A DNA stretch of 64,000 bases from Microcoleus sp. FACHB-672 (lineage in GTDB: Bacteria > Cyanobacteriota > Cyanobacteriia > Cyanobacteriales > Oscillatoriaceae): the NCBI RefSeq assembly GCF_014695725.1, contig NZ_JACJOU010000012.1:124001-188000 (forward strand), in the 5' to 3' direction. This document shows, piece by piece, positions 1 to 9,930 of the stretch. The notes beneath the pieces were generated by a model. That model saw nothing but the letters and a program-made list of their open reading frames with translations, had not been told where the DNA came from and ran no database searches. How positions within the stretch are numbered: position 1 is the first letter of the stretch; every line of letters starts with the position of its first letter. A program made the translations under genes and the position numbers.

Positions 1-1
1 A

Positions 2-1552
2 GAGCTGTTTTATGGTCAAAAGCCGTTGTCGGTGAAGACGCTAGAAAGCCACAGTCCAGAAGCGGCGAAGATGCTGAAACGCGTTTGCTGGAAGAAAAAA
101 TGGCCTTTGCCTACTTTGAAAGTGTTGCCGATTAATGCGCCGGTGGCGCTTAGTTATGGCAACCTGCCCCGTACTGCCCGGATTGTGGTGAGTCAGGGTT
201 TGCTAGATCAATTGGCAGATGACGAAATTGCCGCAATTTATGCCGGCGAACTGGGGCACATTGCCAACTGGGATTTGGCTTTGATGTCTGTGGCGGTTCT
301 AGTTGTCCAGATTCCTTATCTGATCTACTGGCAAGCTGCTGACTGGGAAGAACGCGGGCAACGTCTAATCCAATCCCCCTTTCTCTCGTCAGTTTTCGGC
401 GGGACAATGGCGGTGATTTCTTCCCTCGCTTATGGGATTTTCTGGGTATTCCGCTGGCCGGCTTTTTGGCTGTCGCGGCAGCGGCTTTACTATAGTGATC
501 GGGTGGCGACACAAACAACCGGCAATCCCAATGGCTTGACTCGCGCTTTACTAAAAATAGCGATTGGGATTGCCAATGATGTCGGGAAACAGCGCTCAAC
601 CAGCTATTTCCTCGAAGGCTTTGATCTACTGATTCCGGTGGGATGCCGGCAGGCGATCACGCTGGGCAGTTGTTATCCGTTAACACCCATTGAACCCTTG
701 CTGGAATGGGATCGCAGTAACCCTTACCGGCAGTGGCTGACCATTAACAATGCCCATCCTCCTCTGGGTGATCGGTTGAATATTTTGGCTCTGTGTGCCC
801 GCTTTTGGAAGTTAGAAACCGAGTTGGATTTGCTGCTGCCTGAGCCGGCAGCGAAGAAAAGCAAGAAAAAGCCGGTTTCTCCTGCGATTCAAAACTCACC
901 ACTAAAAACTCAGGACTTGTTGCGACAAGGTGCCCCCTATTTTGGGGTGCTGATAGGTTTAATCTTTGGCGCTGTGTTCTGGCTGATCGGGTGGGTAGGT
1001 GTCCAGATGCGTATTCCAGAAATCAGTTGGGTGTTGCGTGATCATCAATGGCTGCTTACCGGCTTTGTGCTGACTGGATTTTGCTTGGGGACGGTTATGC
1101 GGATCAATTCCTTTTTCCCAGATATCAAACCGGCTAATTTGTCAAATGAATCAAGCTTGCCGGCTTTGCTGGCAAATCCTGCTGCCTTGCCGGTGGATAG
1201 CCAGCCGATTCGTTTAGAAGGTAAGCTTTTGGGACGTAAAGGAATTGGCAACTGGCTGGGACAGGATTTAATTTTGCAAACGTCAGCCGGCTTCGTGAAA
1301 TTGCACTACCTTTCAAAATTTGGCCCAATCGGCAATCTTTGGCCTCATTCCCCTCGTCCTAGCGATTTTGTTAATAAGCAGGTGATTGCAACCGGGTGGT
1401 TTCGCCGGGGTGCGACTCCGTGGCTCGATCTTGAAACGCTTTCGACGACTGCCGGTCAAACCAGCCACAGTGGCCACCCCATTTGGTCTACGATTCTAGC
1501 CGGTGTGGCAGCCCTCTGGGGAGCCTATCTGATTTCTCGCGGTGGACTTTAA
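2..1552 (+). CDS. M48 peptidase-like membrane protein with degenerate zinc site (5' partial)
   Basis: The reading frame is open from base 2, so the start lies left of the window; a TTG at 26 is probably internal. The layout follows M48 (HtpX/Ste24-like) metallopeptidases: an N-terminal region, a helix that should carry HExxH, two adjacent membrane segments (about nt 280-340 and 395-475), then the second motif. Here the motif reads AGELGHI (nt 242-262), so the first His of HELGH is Gly. The distal motif reads RQRLYYSDR (nt 476-502), with Leu at 485-487 where M48 enzymes usually have the zinc-ligand Glu. Two of three zinc ligands therefore appear lost. Two more membrane segments (about nt 940-1010 and 1040-1100) precede a C-terminal domain of about 130 residues and a final hydrophobic helix. 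I infer a non-catalytic paralogue; a substrate or partner cannot be read from the sequence. Confidence 0.7.
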   Translation, partial: ELFYGQKPLSVKTLESHSPEAAKMLKRVCWKKKWPLPTLKVLPINAPVALSYGNLPRTARIVVSQGLLDQLADDEIAAIYAGELGHIANWDLALMSVAVLVVQIPYLIYWQAADWEERGQRLIQSPFLSSVFGGTMAVISSLAYGIFWVFRWPAFWLSRQRLYYSDRVATQTTGNPNGLTRALLKIAIGIANDVGKQRSTSYFLEGFDLLIPVGCRQAITLGSCYPLTPIEPLLEWDRSNPYRQWLTINNAHPPLGDRLNILALCARFWKLETELDLLLPEPAAKKSKKKPVSPAIQNSPLKTQDLLRQGAPYFGVLIGLIFGAVFWLIGWVGVQMRIPEISWVLRDHQWLLTGFVLTGFCLGTVMRINSFFPDIKPANLSNESSLPALLANPAALPVDSQPIRLEGKLLGRKGIGNWLGQDLILQTSAGFVKLHYLSKFGPIGNLWPHSPRPSDFVNKQVIATGWFRRGATPWLDLETLSTTAGQTSHSGHPIWSTILAGVAALWGAYLISRGGL

Positions 1553-1585
1553 AAGGTTAGGTAGCAGACAACAATGAAGTAGAAC

Positions 1586-1632
1586 TTCCCAATTCCCAAT
1601 TCCCAATTCCCCATGCCCCATTCCCAATTCCC
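1586..1632. repeat. Heptanucleotide tandem repeat (STRR-type, TTCCCAA)
   Basis: Six 7-bp units in strict phase (TTCCCAA three times, TTCCCCA, TGCCCCA, TTCCCAA) plus a partial TTCCC. This matches the short tandemly repeated repetitive sequences known from filamentous cyanobacteria. It starts 33 bp after the stop of the upstream gene. The same family, in inverse orientation, lies at 40310-40337. Confidence 0.85.
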
Positions 1633-1791
1633 TGATATGTAAAGAAATGTTGCAAACTTTTTTCCATTAATGTTACAGTTATTTACAGAAAGCACATGGT
1701 TCCAGACGTGTCCAAGCCTTCAATCTCTGTTATTGCAGTCGCTCAGCCGTCTTGGTATCAGGTTTTCCTTCTCCCAACACAGCAATTTCAG

Positions 1792-1818
1792 CCAGCCGCA
1801 GCCATCGGCTGGTTTTTT
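1792..1818 (+). terminator. Rho-independent terminator
   Basis: A perfect 7-bp stem CCAGCCG/CGGCTGG with a 7-nt loop, followed directly by six T. It lies 240 bp after the M48-like gene and 760 bp before the rbp gene. Confidence 0.85.
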
Positions 1819-2580
1819 GCGTAAGCTGTCAGGCATTTAACTTTTACTGCTTGCCAGCATGGGAAATGTAGGTAACGATATCTGTGGAAATTCGTTTTTC
1901 TTTCTCTGCTTCTAGCCATTTATTGCTGCTATCGGGCAACTTGAAAAATGCAAGTTAGATGCACACCTAACTGAGTGCCTTTTAAGTAATGGCATTGTTA
2001 TAGATAAAAAAGACGGATTTCCGCCCTTGTAGCTAGCTCCATACCCAAGGCTGTGATACCTTTATTAAGGGTTTAAAATCTTATATCCTCAAAGCAAGGG
2101 GATTTGTGGGTCGCTCACTGAATTGCGAGTTACCAAGACAGCATTTTGGGCAAAGCGTGTCTAGGCTATGCTATCGGCTCCTAAGCGCGTCAGTTCCTGC
2201 ATACCCGACGGGACAAATCGGGACGTTAGCATCCCTATTGCTTGAAATCCCAGGCTACCACCAGTGGTATTTACGGCGGTTTTTCTCAAGATTGTGTAAC
2301 AACAGTATTCTTAAAACACCATTGAGCCTCCATTCCCTAGTGATGACCAAAAGCTTACGCAGCGACCGTATAGCTAAATTTCAAGCGCGTCGGGTGCAAT
2401 GTAGTGGCAGAAGCCTATTGAATAATTTTGCAATTAGAGGTGAACTGCCTTGTTGAGGTTTGCCAGAGAGGCACACAGCTTGGCTAGTTTTGCTGCTTGG
2501 TGTCAACCCTTGTCTCTTGATGACCGTTATCAAGTTAAGATTTGTAAATTTGTTGGAACCCAACTTTGGAGGACTTGTCC

Positions 2581-3114
2581 ATGTCAATTCGTCTTTATGT
2601 AGGGAATCTGCCCAAAGAAATAGATCGTAAAGAGCTGCAAGATATTTTTGCGGAAGCCGGCGATTCTGTTTCTACGAAAGTGATCACTGATCGCAAAACC
2701 GGCAAATGTCGGGGATTTGGTTTTGTCACCGTCAAAACTGATGAAGAAGCTGATCAAATCATCGAGAAGTACAACGGTTTTGTGTTTAAAGAAAACCCAA
2801 TCAAAATAGAGAAGGCATTGCCTCGCTCTAAGGGTAAAGGAGATGAGGAATCAGCCCCACAGCCGGCTGCTCCTGTTACCAAAGCCGCTGGCGCTCCTAG
2901 TGTCGGTGGTGGTGGTGGCGGCGGCGGCGGTGGCGAACGCCGTGGTGGCGAGCGTCGTGGCGGCGGGAATAAGTCTCGTCGCGGTTCTACCAGTACTGGC
3001 GGCGGTGGCACCTCGACTTCTACACAGCAAGAAGCCTCCCAGCCAGATCCACGCTGGGCACAAGAGTTGGAAAAGCTCAAGCAAATGCTAGCGGCTCAAG
3101 CAAGCAACCCGTAA
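2581..3114 (+). CDS. rbp: RRM-type RNA-binding protein with Gly-rich tail
   Basis: 177 residues. The N-terminal 80 residues are one RNA recognition motif: RNP-2 is LYVGNL (residues 4-9) and RNP-1 is CRGFGFVTV (about 44-52). Residues from about 100 are low complexity, with a run of Gly encoded by a GGT/GGC microsatellite (about 2907-2933) followed by Arg-Gly-Gly repeats. This is the architecture of cyanobacterial Rbp proteins, cytoplasmic RNA binders often induced by cold; some guide photosystem or thylakoid mRNAs. An in-frame TTG at 2566 is not preferred: the ATG at 2581 has GGAGG at 2568-2572 with normal spacing and matches the family start (MSIRLYVGNL). The C-terminus is longer and more Gly-rich than in short Rbp proteins. 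The paralogue number cannot be assigned. Confidence 0.93.
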   Translation: MSIRLYVGNLPKEIDRKELQDIFAEAGDSVSTKVITDRKTGKCRGFGFVTVKTDEEADQIIEKYNGFVFKENPIKIEKALPRSKGKGDEESAPQPAAPVTKAAGAPSVGGGGGGGGGGERRGGERRGGGNKSRRGSTSTGGGGTSTSTQQEASQPDPRWAQELEKLKQMLAAQASNP

Positions 3115-3269
3115 ATGTAGCTTTTGCGCTTAAGACAGTTAAAAACGGGCGACTTGAACACTTGTGCCGGTGAATTAGCCGGAGGAATTTTTAAAATCCA
3201 CGTGTAGCAAGCGCCCGCTGATTGTCTTTGAAATTGTTAAGTTTGAGTGGGGAATCGTCAAAAAGGTTG

Positions 3270-3296
3270 AAGGTTAAAAAAAAGCTTTAACCTTTT
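3270..3296 (+). terminator. Terminator hairpin after rbp (possibly bidirectional)
   Basis: Stem AAGGTTAAA/TTTAACCTT (9 bp) with a 7-nt A-rich loop, followed by TT and, on the other strand, preceded by an A-run. It lies between the convergent rbp gene and the minus-strand gene at 3338-3751, so it may serve both. Confidence 0.65.
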
Positions 3297-3337
3297 ATCG
3301 GTCTATCTTTTAGTGTTAGTTAAATAACAGAACAAAT

Positions 3338-3751
3338 TCAGGCAACCCAATTAGAAGTTTCTTCTAATAATGGCACTTGCAGCCAATCTTGGAGGTGGGT
3401 ACGCAGATGTTGAGAAAATTCTTGTCGGCGGTTAAATAATTCAGTCCGCACTGCTTTACGAGATTCGTCAAGTGTCCAGCCATAATCACTGCTCAGGCGC
3501 AGTTTTCCTTGCCAGTCAGCGACAGAAACCATGACCTGGGGGGAAGGGCTGTTATCGTAGTCTTGGACGCGAAACACATAGTTAAAAGTATTCTGGCTAG
3601 CAGCGGCTACGGTGGAGGGTTGTCCGCATTCGAGTTCCAAGCGCGATCGCACCTGCTCGGCTAAACCGGGTTTTGTTAAATCTTCTAGTGTGCGAACTGC
3701 CAAGGTGAGGGCAAAATAAAACTCTTCTACTGGAACAAATTCTAGCTGCAT
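3338..3751 (-). CDS. Hypothetical protein (137 aa)
   Basis: I do not recognise the family. The frame is intact from an ATG at 3751 to a stop at 3338. The product is a soluble, mixed alpha/beta-looking protein without signal peptide, Cys pairs or membrane segments. It has an amphipathic N-terminal part (LAVRTLEDLTKPGL), a central strand-rich part and a helical C-terminal third rich in Arg, Gln and Leu. Codon use resembles its neighbours and it contains one of the few HIP1 octamers of the window (3643-3650), which supports a resident gene. No clear Shine-Dalgarno sequence precedes the ATG. It is convergent with rbp and lies 161 bp downstream of the EAL gene on the same strand, so co-transcription with that gene is possible. 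Confidence 0.7.
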   Translation of the reverse strand: MQLEFVPVEEFYFALTLAVRTLEDLTKPGLAEQVRSRLELECGQPSTVAAASQNTFNYVFRVQDYDNSPSPQVMVSVADWQGKLRLSSDYGWTLDESRKAVRTELFNRRQEFSQHLRTHLQDWLQVPLLEETSNWVA

Positions 3752-3912
3752 GGATAGTAGTTATGGAATTGCCGGTGTGAGATGCGAAATTAAAGCAAGC
3801 TGAGGTTTGCTTTCGCCAAAACATAACCCATCATACAGATTTTTTCCCACTTGCCACACCGCTCGCGAAAATACGTTAATTCCCAAATTAGTCAAATCAG
3901 CCGGCATCCGCA

Positions 3913-4998
3913 CTAAGAAGCTTTAGACATCGAAAAATCTCTAAAGGTTGAAGATTGCTGTTGCAACGTCAATTCGGGACGCCCCAATCCAAATCCCTGT
4001 CCGTAGTCCATCCCTAAATCGCGGCAGCACTCGATATCCTTACGGTGTTCCAGTCCCTCCGCGACAACCAGAATTCCCTCTTCGTGGGCAGAATGCAATA
4101 GACTTTTGATTAAAGTTTGCTTCAGAGGATGTTTGCTGCAACCATCTATCAAGCGCCGGTCGAGTTTAACAAAATCCGGGCGAACCTCCATCACATAATG
4201 ATCGATGGAAACACAACCACATAAATCATCAACCGCAATTCCAAAACCCCATTTTCTCAGCCGGTTGATCAGCTGGGGCAAATTTGGGCAGTGGGAGAGG
4301 ATTTCAACTTCAGTTAATTCAAACACAATTTGGTGCGGTTGTAATCCCAGCGCCAAGACTTTTTCTAGATTCTGTTCTAGAGACTTAAAATTATCGATAA
4401 TCGCATTCGGTAAAACATTAATGAAAAAAGTTTGATTCGTGTTTAATGCGGCAATTGAATCCAAACAAATTTCTCTGGCTAATTCATCAAACTCGCGCGT
4501 TAGTTTTGTTGAAAGGGCGGCATCAATTAATTGTTGCCCGCTCAGATACTGACCCTGTTCGCTGAGGGCGCGAGCCAGACATTCATGAGCGATGATCTGA
4601 CCCGAAGCTAAATCAAAAATAGGTTGATACTTGAATAATAAACACTGCTTTAAGAGTAAATGGAAAAACCAGGCATTTCTCACACAGTTCGTAATTACGC
4701 TCAGGGGCTGAGCCTGAAGAAATTCTAACAGTAGACTGTTATCCTCCAGGGGTAAGCGTGTCAACAAAAAACGCGATGCGGCTTGACTGGCGTCTGTTAG
4801 GGTTCGGGTGAGCTGCCTAAAAACGGCAGCTAGCTGAGGTTCTGTGACTTCTTGATAAACGAGTTGAGGAATGGCCGGAATTTGCTGAAATCCCAGTTCG
4901 CCAAGCTCGTTAATTGTATCTAAATCTAAGGGTTGTATTATGAATTTCAGTTGGTTCGTTAATGAATCGATAGGAGGCATTAGGGATAGATTGCTCAT
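3913..4998 (-). CDS. EAL-domain cyclic di-GMP phosphodiesterase, stand-alone
   Basis: 361 residues. The first 120 or so are a helical region that I do not recognise; residues about 130-345 form an EAL domain, which hydrolyses cyclic di-GMP to pGpG. The signature Glu-Ala-Leu reads Glu-Cys-Leu (HECLAR). The other catalytic positions look kept: Asn in FINVLP, Glu in FELTE, the Asp pair in VDDLCG, Lys in VKLDRR, Glu in VAEGLE, Gln in GQGFGLGRP. Loop 6, normally DDFGTG, reads DDLCG, which is shortened or altered. I infer an active or weakly active enzyme. There is no GGDEF, receiver or membrane segment, so the N-terminal region is the likely sensory or partner-binding part. The ATG at 4998 is the first Met; no strong ribosome-binding site is visible. 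Confidence 0.88.
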   Translation of the reverse strand: MSNLSLMPPIDSLTNQLKFIIQPLDLDTINELGELGFQQIPAIPQLVYQEVTEPQLAAVFRQLTRTLTDASQAASRFLLTRLPLEDNSLLLEFLQAQPLSVITNCVRNAWFFHLLLKQCLLFKYQPIFDLASGQIIAHECLARALSEQGQYLSGQQLIDAALSTKLTREFDELAREICLDSIAALNTNQTFFINVLPNAIIDNFKSLEQNLEKVLALGLQPHQIVFELTEVEILSHCPNLPQLINRLRKWGFGIAVDDLCGCVSIDHYVMEVRPDFVKLDRRLIDGCSKHPLKQTLIKSLLHSAHEEGILVVAEGLEHRKDIECCRDLGMDYGQGFGLGRPELTLQQQSSTFRDFSMSKAS

Positions 4999-5557
4999 TG
5001 TTACGACATATTAAGCTCATTTACCTAATAATATACGACAGGATGGACGCTTAATACTGTGCTAAAAATCACACCGCTTAATTTCCCTGGCATCCCCTTT
5101 AAGAAATATATATAAATTATCTAAAGATAGATAAAAAACGCTTGTCTTGAAGCTTTAGTTAAATTTTTGCTTGCTGGATATGTAAATAAGTTATCAGGAG
5201 ATTAAAAAACTCTTCTCAGCCATTCTCTGGTGAAACCGTCTTTAGGCAGAGATGGAAATAAGCGAGCGGGACATTAAAAAAGATTTCACAATTGAGGTTT
5301 TTTGTAAATCCACCCCAAGAAAGACATGAAAAATACCTCTAGGCAGATATTTAAAAAGATTCCATGAGTAAGCTTTTGGCGCATCTACCCAAAGGAATAT
5401 ATTTAGAAATCTGATTATGAAATTTCTAACCGGCTCCCATTAGTGTAGCTGGGTTGACTTGGATGCGGCCTTCATCTTGCTGGATTGGCACAAGTAAACA
5501 GCGGCGCTCACACAAGCCAGCGCCACCCATCATACCTTAGCCGGTTGCCAGTAACTT
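4999..5557. other. Intergenic region, AT-rich, no gene seen
   Basis: 559 bp between the EAL gene start and the crtB stop, both on the minus strand. The part next to the EAL gene (5040-5420) is AT-rich and should hold that gene's promoter. Open frames near 5485-5736 overlap crtB and read as shadows. No repeat tract or RNA gene was recognised. Confidence 0.5.
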
Positions 5558-6487
5558 TTAGAGCACTTGCGCCCTCAGCCAAGCCACAGGTAAATACAAC
5601 AGCTTGCGAGAGCGACCAACATAAGCTCGCTGCCGAAACACATCGTAGTGGTTGCTCTCAATCACATCCAGAATTTGCCGGTAGAGCATCAGCGCCGACC
5701 AAACCGGCCAGCGTGCATCTAAACTCAACTGGCTAACGCCTTTTTCAGCCATCGTAAAAAACTTGCGCGCTCGCCCGATTTGGAAGCGCATCAACTCGCG
5801 CCATCGTTCATCCACTACACCATTAAATAAATCCTCTTCGGTGTAGTTAAACAGCGCCAACTCTTGCAAAGGCAGGTAAATGCGACCTCGGTTCGCATCT
5901 TCCCCAACATCTCGGAGGATGTTTGTGAGCTGGTTAGCAATTCCCAGTGCCACCGCCTGTTCAATCGGAAGTTCCGCTGGTACATTTCGATTCCAAGGAG
6001 CCTTGCGGGGCGATGGTTCCACCCCCATGATCGGCATCGACATCAAACCAACTGTACCGGCGACTCGGTAACAGTAGAGGTAAAGCTCCTCAAACGTCTC
6101 GTACCGGCTACAGCACAAATCCATCCGCTGGCCGGCAATCATATCCCGAAATGGCTGAATGCTTAGGGAGAAGCGTTGCAGCGTATCCGCTAGCGCCACA
6201 TCGGGATCTTCTTGAGGATGACCCCCAAAGATGGATTCCAGTTGGTGTTCCCACTGGTCGAGGGTTTCAGGCGTAGTTAATCGAGCGCGAGGCCCATCAA
6301 CCAATTCATCTGTGCGACGGCACCAAGCGTAGATAGCCCAGATTGCCCGCCGTTTCTCCTCTGACATCAACAGCGTGCCCAAATAAAAAGTTTTGGCATA
6401 AGTGGCTGTGATCTGACGACAGAGTTCGTAAGCGGCCTCTGGGGAAGCCAGCGTGTTCATGCAGGAGTAATGAGGCAGTTGCAGCAT
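5558..6487 (-). CDS. crtB: 15-cis-phytoene synthase
   Basis: 309 residues. It condenses two geranylgeranyl diphosphates to phytoene, the first committed step of carotenoid synthesis, at the membrane surface. Both Asp-rich substrate motifs are present: RRTDELVDG (DxxxD, about residues 60-68) and NILRDVGEDANRGRIYLP (about 190-207). The start YAKTFYLGTLLM region near residue 33 is typical of cyanobacterial and plant enzymes. A TTG three codons upstream (6496) is possible, but the ATG at 6487 gives MLQLPH, the usual cyanobacterial N-terminus. It follows crtP on the same strand with a 77-bp gap filled by heptamer repeats, so crtP-crtB is an operon as in other cyanobacteria. Confidence 0.97.
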   Translation of the reverse strand: MLQLPHYSCMNTLASPEAAYELCRQITATYAKTFYLGTLLMSEEKRRAIWAIYAWCRRTDELVDGPRARLTTPETLDQWEHQLESIFGGHPQEDPDVALADTLQRFSLSIQPFRDMIAGQRMDLCCSRYETFEELYLYCYRVAGTVGLMSMPIMGVEPSPRKAPWNRNVPAELPIEQAVALGIANQLTNILRDVGEDANRGRIYLPLQELALFNYTEEDLFNGVVDERWRELMRFQIGRARKFFTMAEKGVSQLSLDARWPVWSALMLYRQILDVIESNHYDVFRQRAYVGRSRKLLYLPVAWLRAQVL

Positions 6488-6506
6488 TCGTTGCAAGCTT
6501 AGAAAT

Positions 6507-8539
<2,033 letters not shown>

Positions 8540-8908
8540 ATGAATACGGTTCTGATCGTGGATGACAGTTTAACCTTACGTCAAATTGTTTCAGATATTT
8601 TAAGAAAGAGCGGACTCAATGTTGTTGAAGCATCTGATGGCATTGAAGCAAAAGAACAAATTCAAGCCAGCTATCCAGATTTAGTGATTACGGACGTTGT
8701 CATGCCTCGAATGAATGGCTACGAGCTGTGCCGATGGCTCAAAAATGACCCAAAAGCCCACAATATCCCTGTTGTTATGTGTACGAGCAAGAGTGAGGAA
8801 TTTGATCGCTACTGGGGAATGAAACAAGGGGCTGATGCTTATATTGCCAAACCTTTTCGCCCAACCGAACTGATTGCAACGGTTAAACAACTGCTGAAAG
8901 GACTGTAA
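8540..8908 (+). CDS. Single-domain response regulator (CheY/PilH-like)
   Basis: 122 residues, one complete receiver domain and nothing else. The acidic pocket is DD at residues 8-9, the phosphoacceptor is Asp52 (VITDVVMP), Thr is in VVMCTSKS and the conserved Lys is in IAKPFRP. The overall sequence resembles PilH/TaxP2-type single receivers of cyanobacterial phototaxis/pilus clusters, but no chemotaxis genes are adjacent. It would act as a phosphate sink or diffusible output for a kinase encoded elsewhere. The gene stands alone, with its own leader and a strong terminator right after it (8932-8982). Confidence 0.92.
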   Translation: MNTVLIVDDSLTLRQIVSDILRKSGLNVVEASDGIEAKEQIQASYPDLVITDVVMPRMNGYELCRWLKNDPKAHNIPVVMCTSKSEEFDRYWGMKQGADAYIAKPFRPTELIATVKQLLKGL

Positions 8909-9316
8909 CTGCCGGCATTCGCAAGCTATAAAAAATTAAAAAAGGAGAGTCTTCTCTGTTTTATTTTTAATTTTGCTTTTTTACTTTTAACCTTTAATCT
9001 CCCACATTCGGCTGGCCCCCTAGGTATCTTTTAGAATTCTCTAATTTTATTGGGCCGGTCTTAGTTTCTACTTGGCTGAAATGCCCCTCTACGCTGCCTG
9101 TTGTGTGAGTGGTGCTAATCACACTCATTCACATGGAAATTTGCAAAAGCCCTGTTCTTTTTTTCGATAAAACTGAGCGATTGTAGTGAATGCTACAAAC
9201 AATTCATTTCAATGGCTCCCTTAGTTTTGATCAAGGAGGAGAGAGGCATTGCTCCTGCCGGCCCAGGAATCTTGAATATAAGTTTAATTCATAAAAATTG
9301 AAAATTGTCAATACTG
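8909..9316. other. Intergenic region after the response regulator
   Basis: 408 bp between two convergent genes. Apart from the terminator at 8932-8982 I see no gene, repeat or RNA family. Confidence 0.45.
8932..8982 (+). terminator. Long terminator hairpin
   Basis: An outer stem AAAATTAAAAA/TTTTTAATTTT flanks an inner AGAG/CTCT hairpin, followed by a T-rich run (TTTTGCTTTTTT). It ends transcription of the single-domain response regulator. Confidence 0.75.
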
Positions 9317-9616
9317 TTAAGCCAGCAATTGATAAAAGCGGATATCTGGCGACATCGCAGCTAAGCCATTAAGTTGAGAGACTGCCTGCTGAATATGTTG
9401 TGAATTCAAATGTGCCTTGAGTAATTCCTGAGTTTCCCACTCTTCCACAAAGACAAAATCAGTCGGCTCGGCTGAATTTTGCATCAGGTCGTAGAAAATA
9501 CAGCCGGCTTCTTGGCGAGTTGGTTCAATGATACTCAAAAGAATAGACTTCACTGGCTCCACCTGATCGGGAAGCGCGACAACACGAGCCACCACTCGAA
9601 CGGTTTGCTTGGCCAC
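9317..9616 (-). CDS. ABM-domain protein, putative quinol monooxygenase (YgiN-like)
   Basis: 99 residues, a single antibiotic-biosynthesis-monooxygenase (ABM) dimeric ferredoxin-like fold. The family signature is visible: an initial strand VRVVARVVALPDQ, the EPTRQEAGCIFYDL segment, FVFVEEWETQELLKAHL and the following histidine-containing helix (SQHIQQAV). Relatives act as small cofactor-independent monooxygenases on quinols or as dimeric stress proteins; the substrate cannot be inferred. Start ATG at 9616; an AGGACTC stretch just upstream on the coding strand is a plausible ribosome-binding site. It is a single gene with no partner. Confidence 0.85.
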   Translation of the reverse strand: MAKQTVRVVARVVALPDQVEPVKSILLSIIEPTRQEAGCIFYDLMQNSAEPTDFVFVEEWETQELLKAHLNSQHIQQAVSQLNGLAAMSPDIRFYQLLA

Positions 9617-9930
9617 AGGTTGAGTCCTCCAAAATTCAGTTGGGCAACAGAGCAGATCCTACTGTATCAATCTCTGTTCCCTTCTGCGCCATGCCCCTAC
9701 CTTTAGGTTGGCGAAGCCTTGCCCTATTGCCAATCCCCCATTCCCATAGCAACACTCAGCTCATCCGCTACAAGACAGGTTTCACCAGCAAGATACAATA
9801 AAGTCAGCAAGTTTGTCATCGGTTATCAGTCATGGATTATCAGTCATAAGCAAGCGTATAAAAGACAAAGGATAATTGACAAAGGACAACTGACAACTGA
9901 GAATCTTCAGAGCTAGGAGAAAAAGAACGC
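9617..9930. other. Divergent region upstream of dnaK
   Basis: 314 bp between the ABM gene (minus) and dnaK (plus). The dnaK-proximal third is repeat-derived: two copies of TTATCAGTCAT near 9823-9848 and the heptamer tract at 9864-9905. No CIRCE-type inverted repeat (TTAGCACTC-N9-GAGTGCTAA) is visible. This argues against HrcA control of this dnaK. Confidence 0.5.
9864..9905. repeat. Heptanucleotide repeat tract in the dnaK leader
   Basis: Six phased units GACAAAG, GATAATT, GACAAAG, GACAACT, GACAACT, GAGAATC ending 25 bp before the dnaK ATG. It belongs to the same 7-bp class as the tracts at 6507 and 32076. Confidence 0.75.

Larger units (their letters stand above)
1553..2580. other. 1-kb intergenic region upstream of the RNA-binding protein gene
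   Basis: It holds the heptamer repeat at 1586-1632 and a strong intrinsic terminator at 1792-1818. Beyond these there is about 760 bp with no convincing protein gene. A 116-codon open frame at 2106-2456 has no family resemblance that I can see. The terminator has no gene directly upstream in the same direction other than the M48-like gene ending 240 bp earlier, so it could end a small RNA starting around 1640-1730. The remaining stretch may be a long 5' leader of the RNA-binding protein gene, which is typical for cold-regulated rbp genes. I could not identify a known RNA family here. Confidence 0.5.

Noticed and set aside
2106-2456. 116-codon open frame upstream of rbp
   Set aside because: No recognisable family, Cys/Ser/Arg-rich composition of random frames, no ribosome-binding site; treated as intergenic or leader.
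2754-3091. Antisense and alternative-frame ORFs over the rbp Gly-rich region
   Set aside because: They are by-products of the GGT/GGC repeat (poly-Pro, poly-Ala, poly-Val frames).
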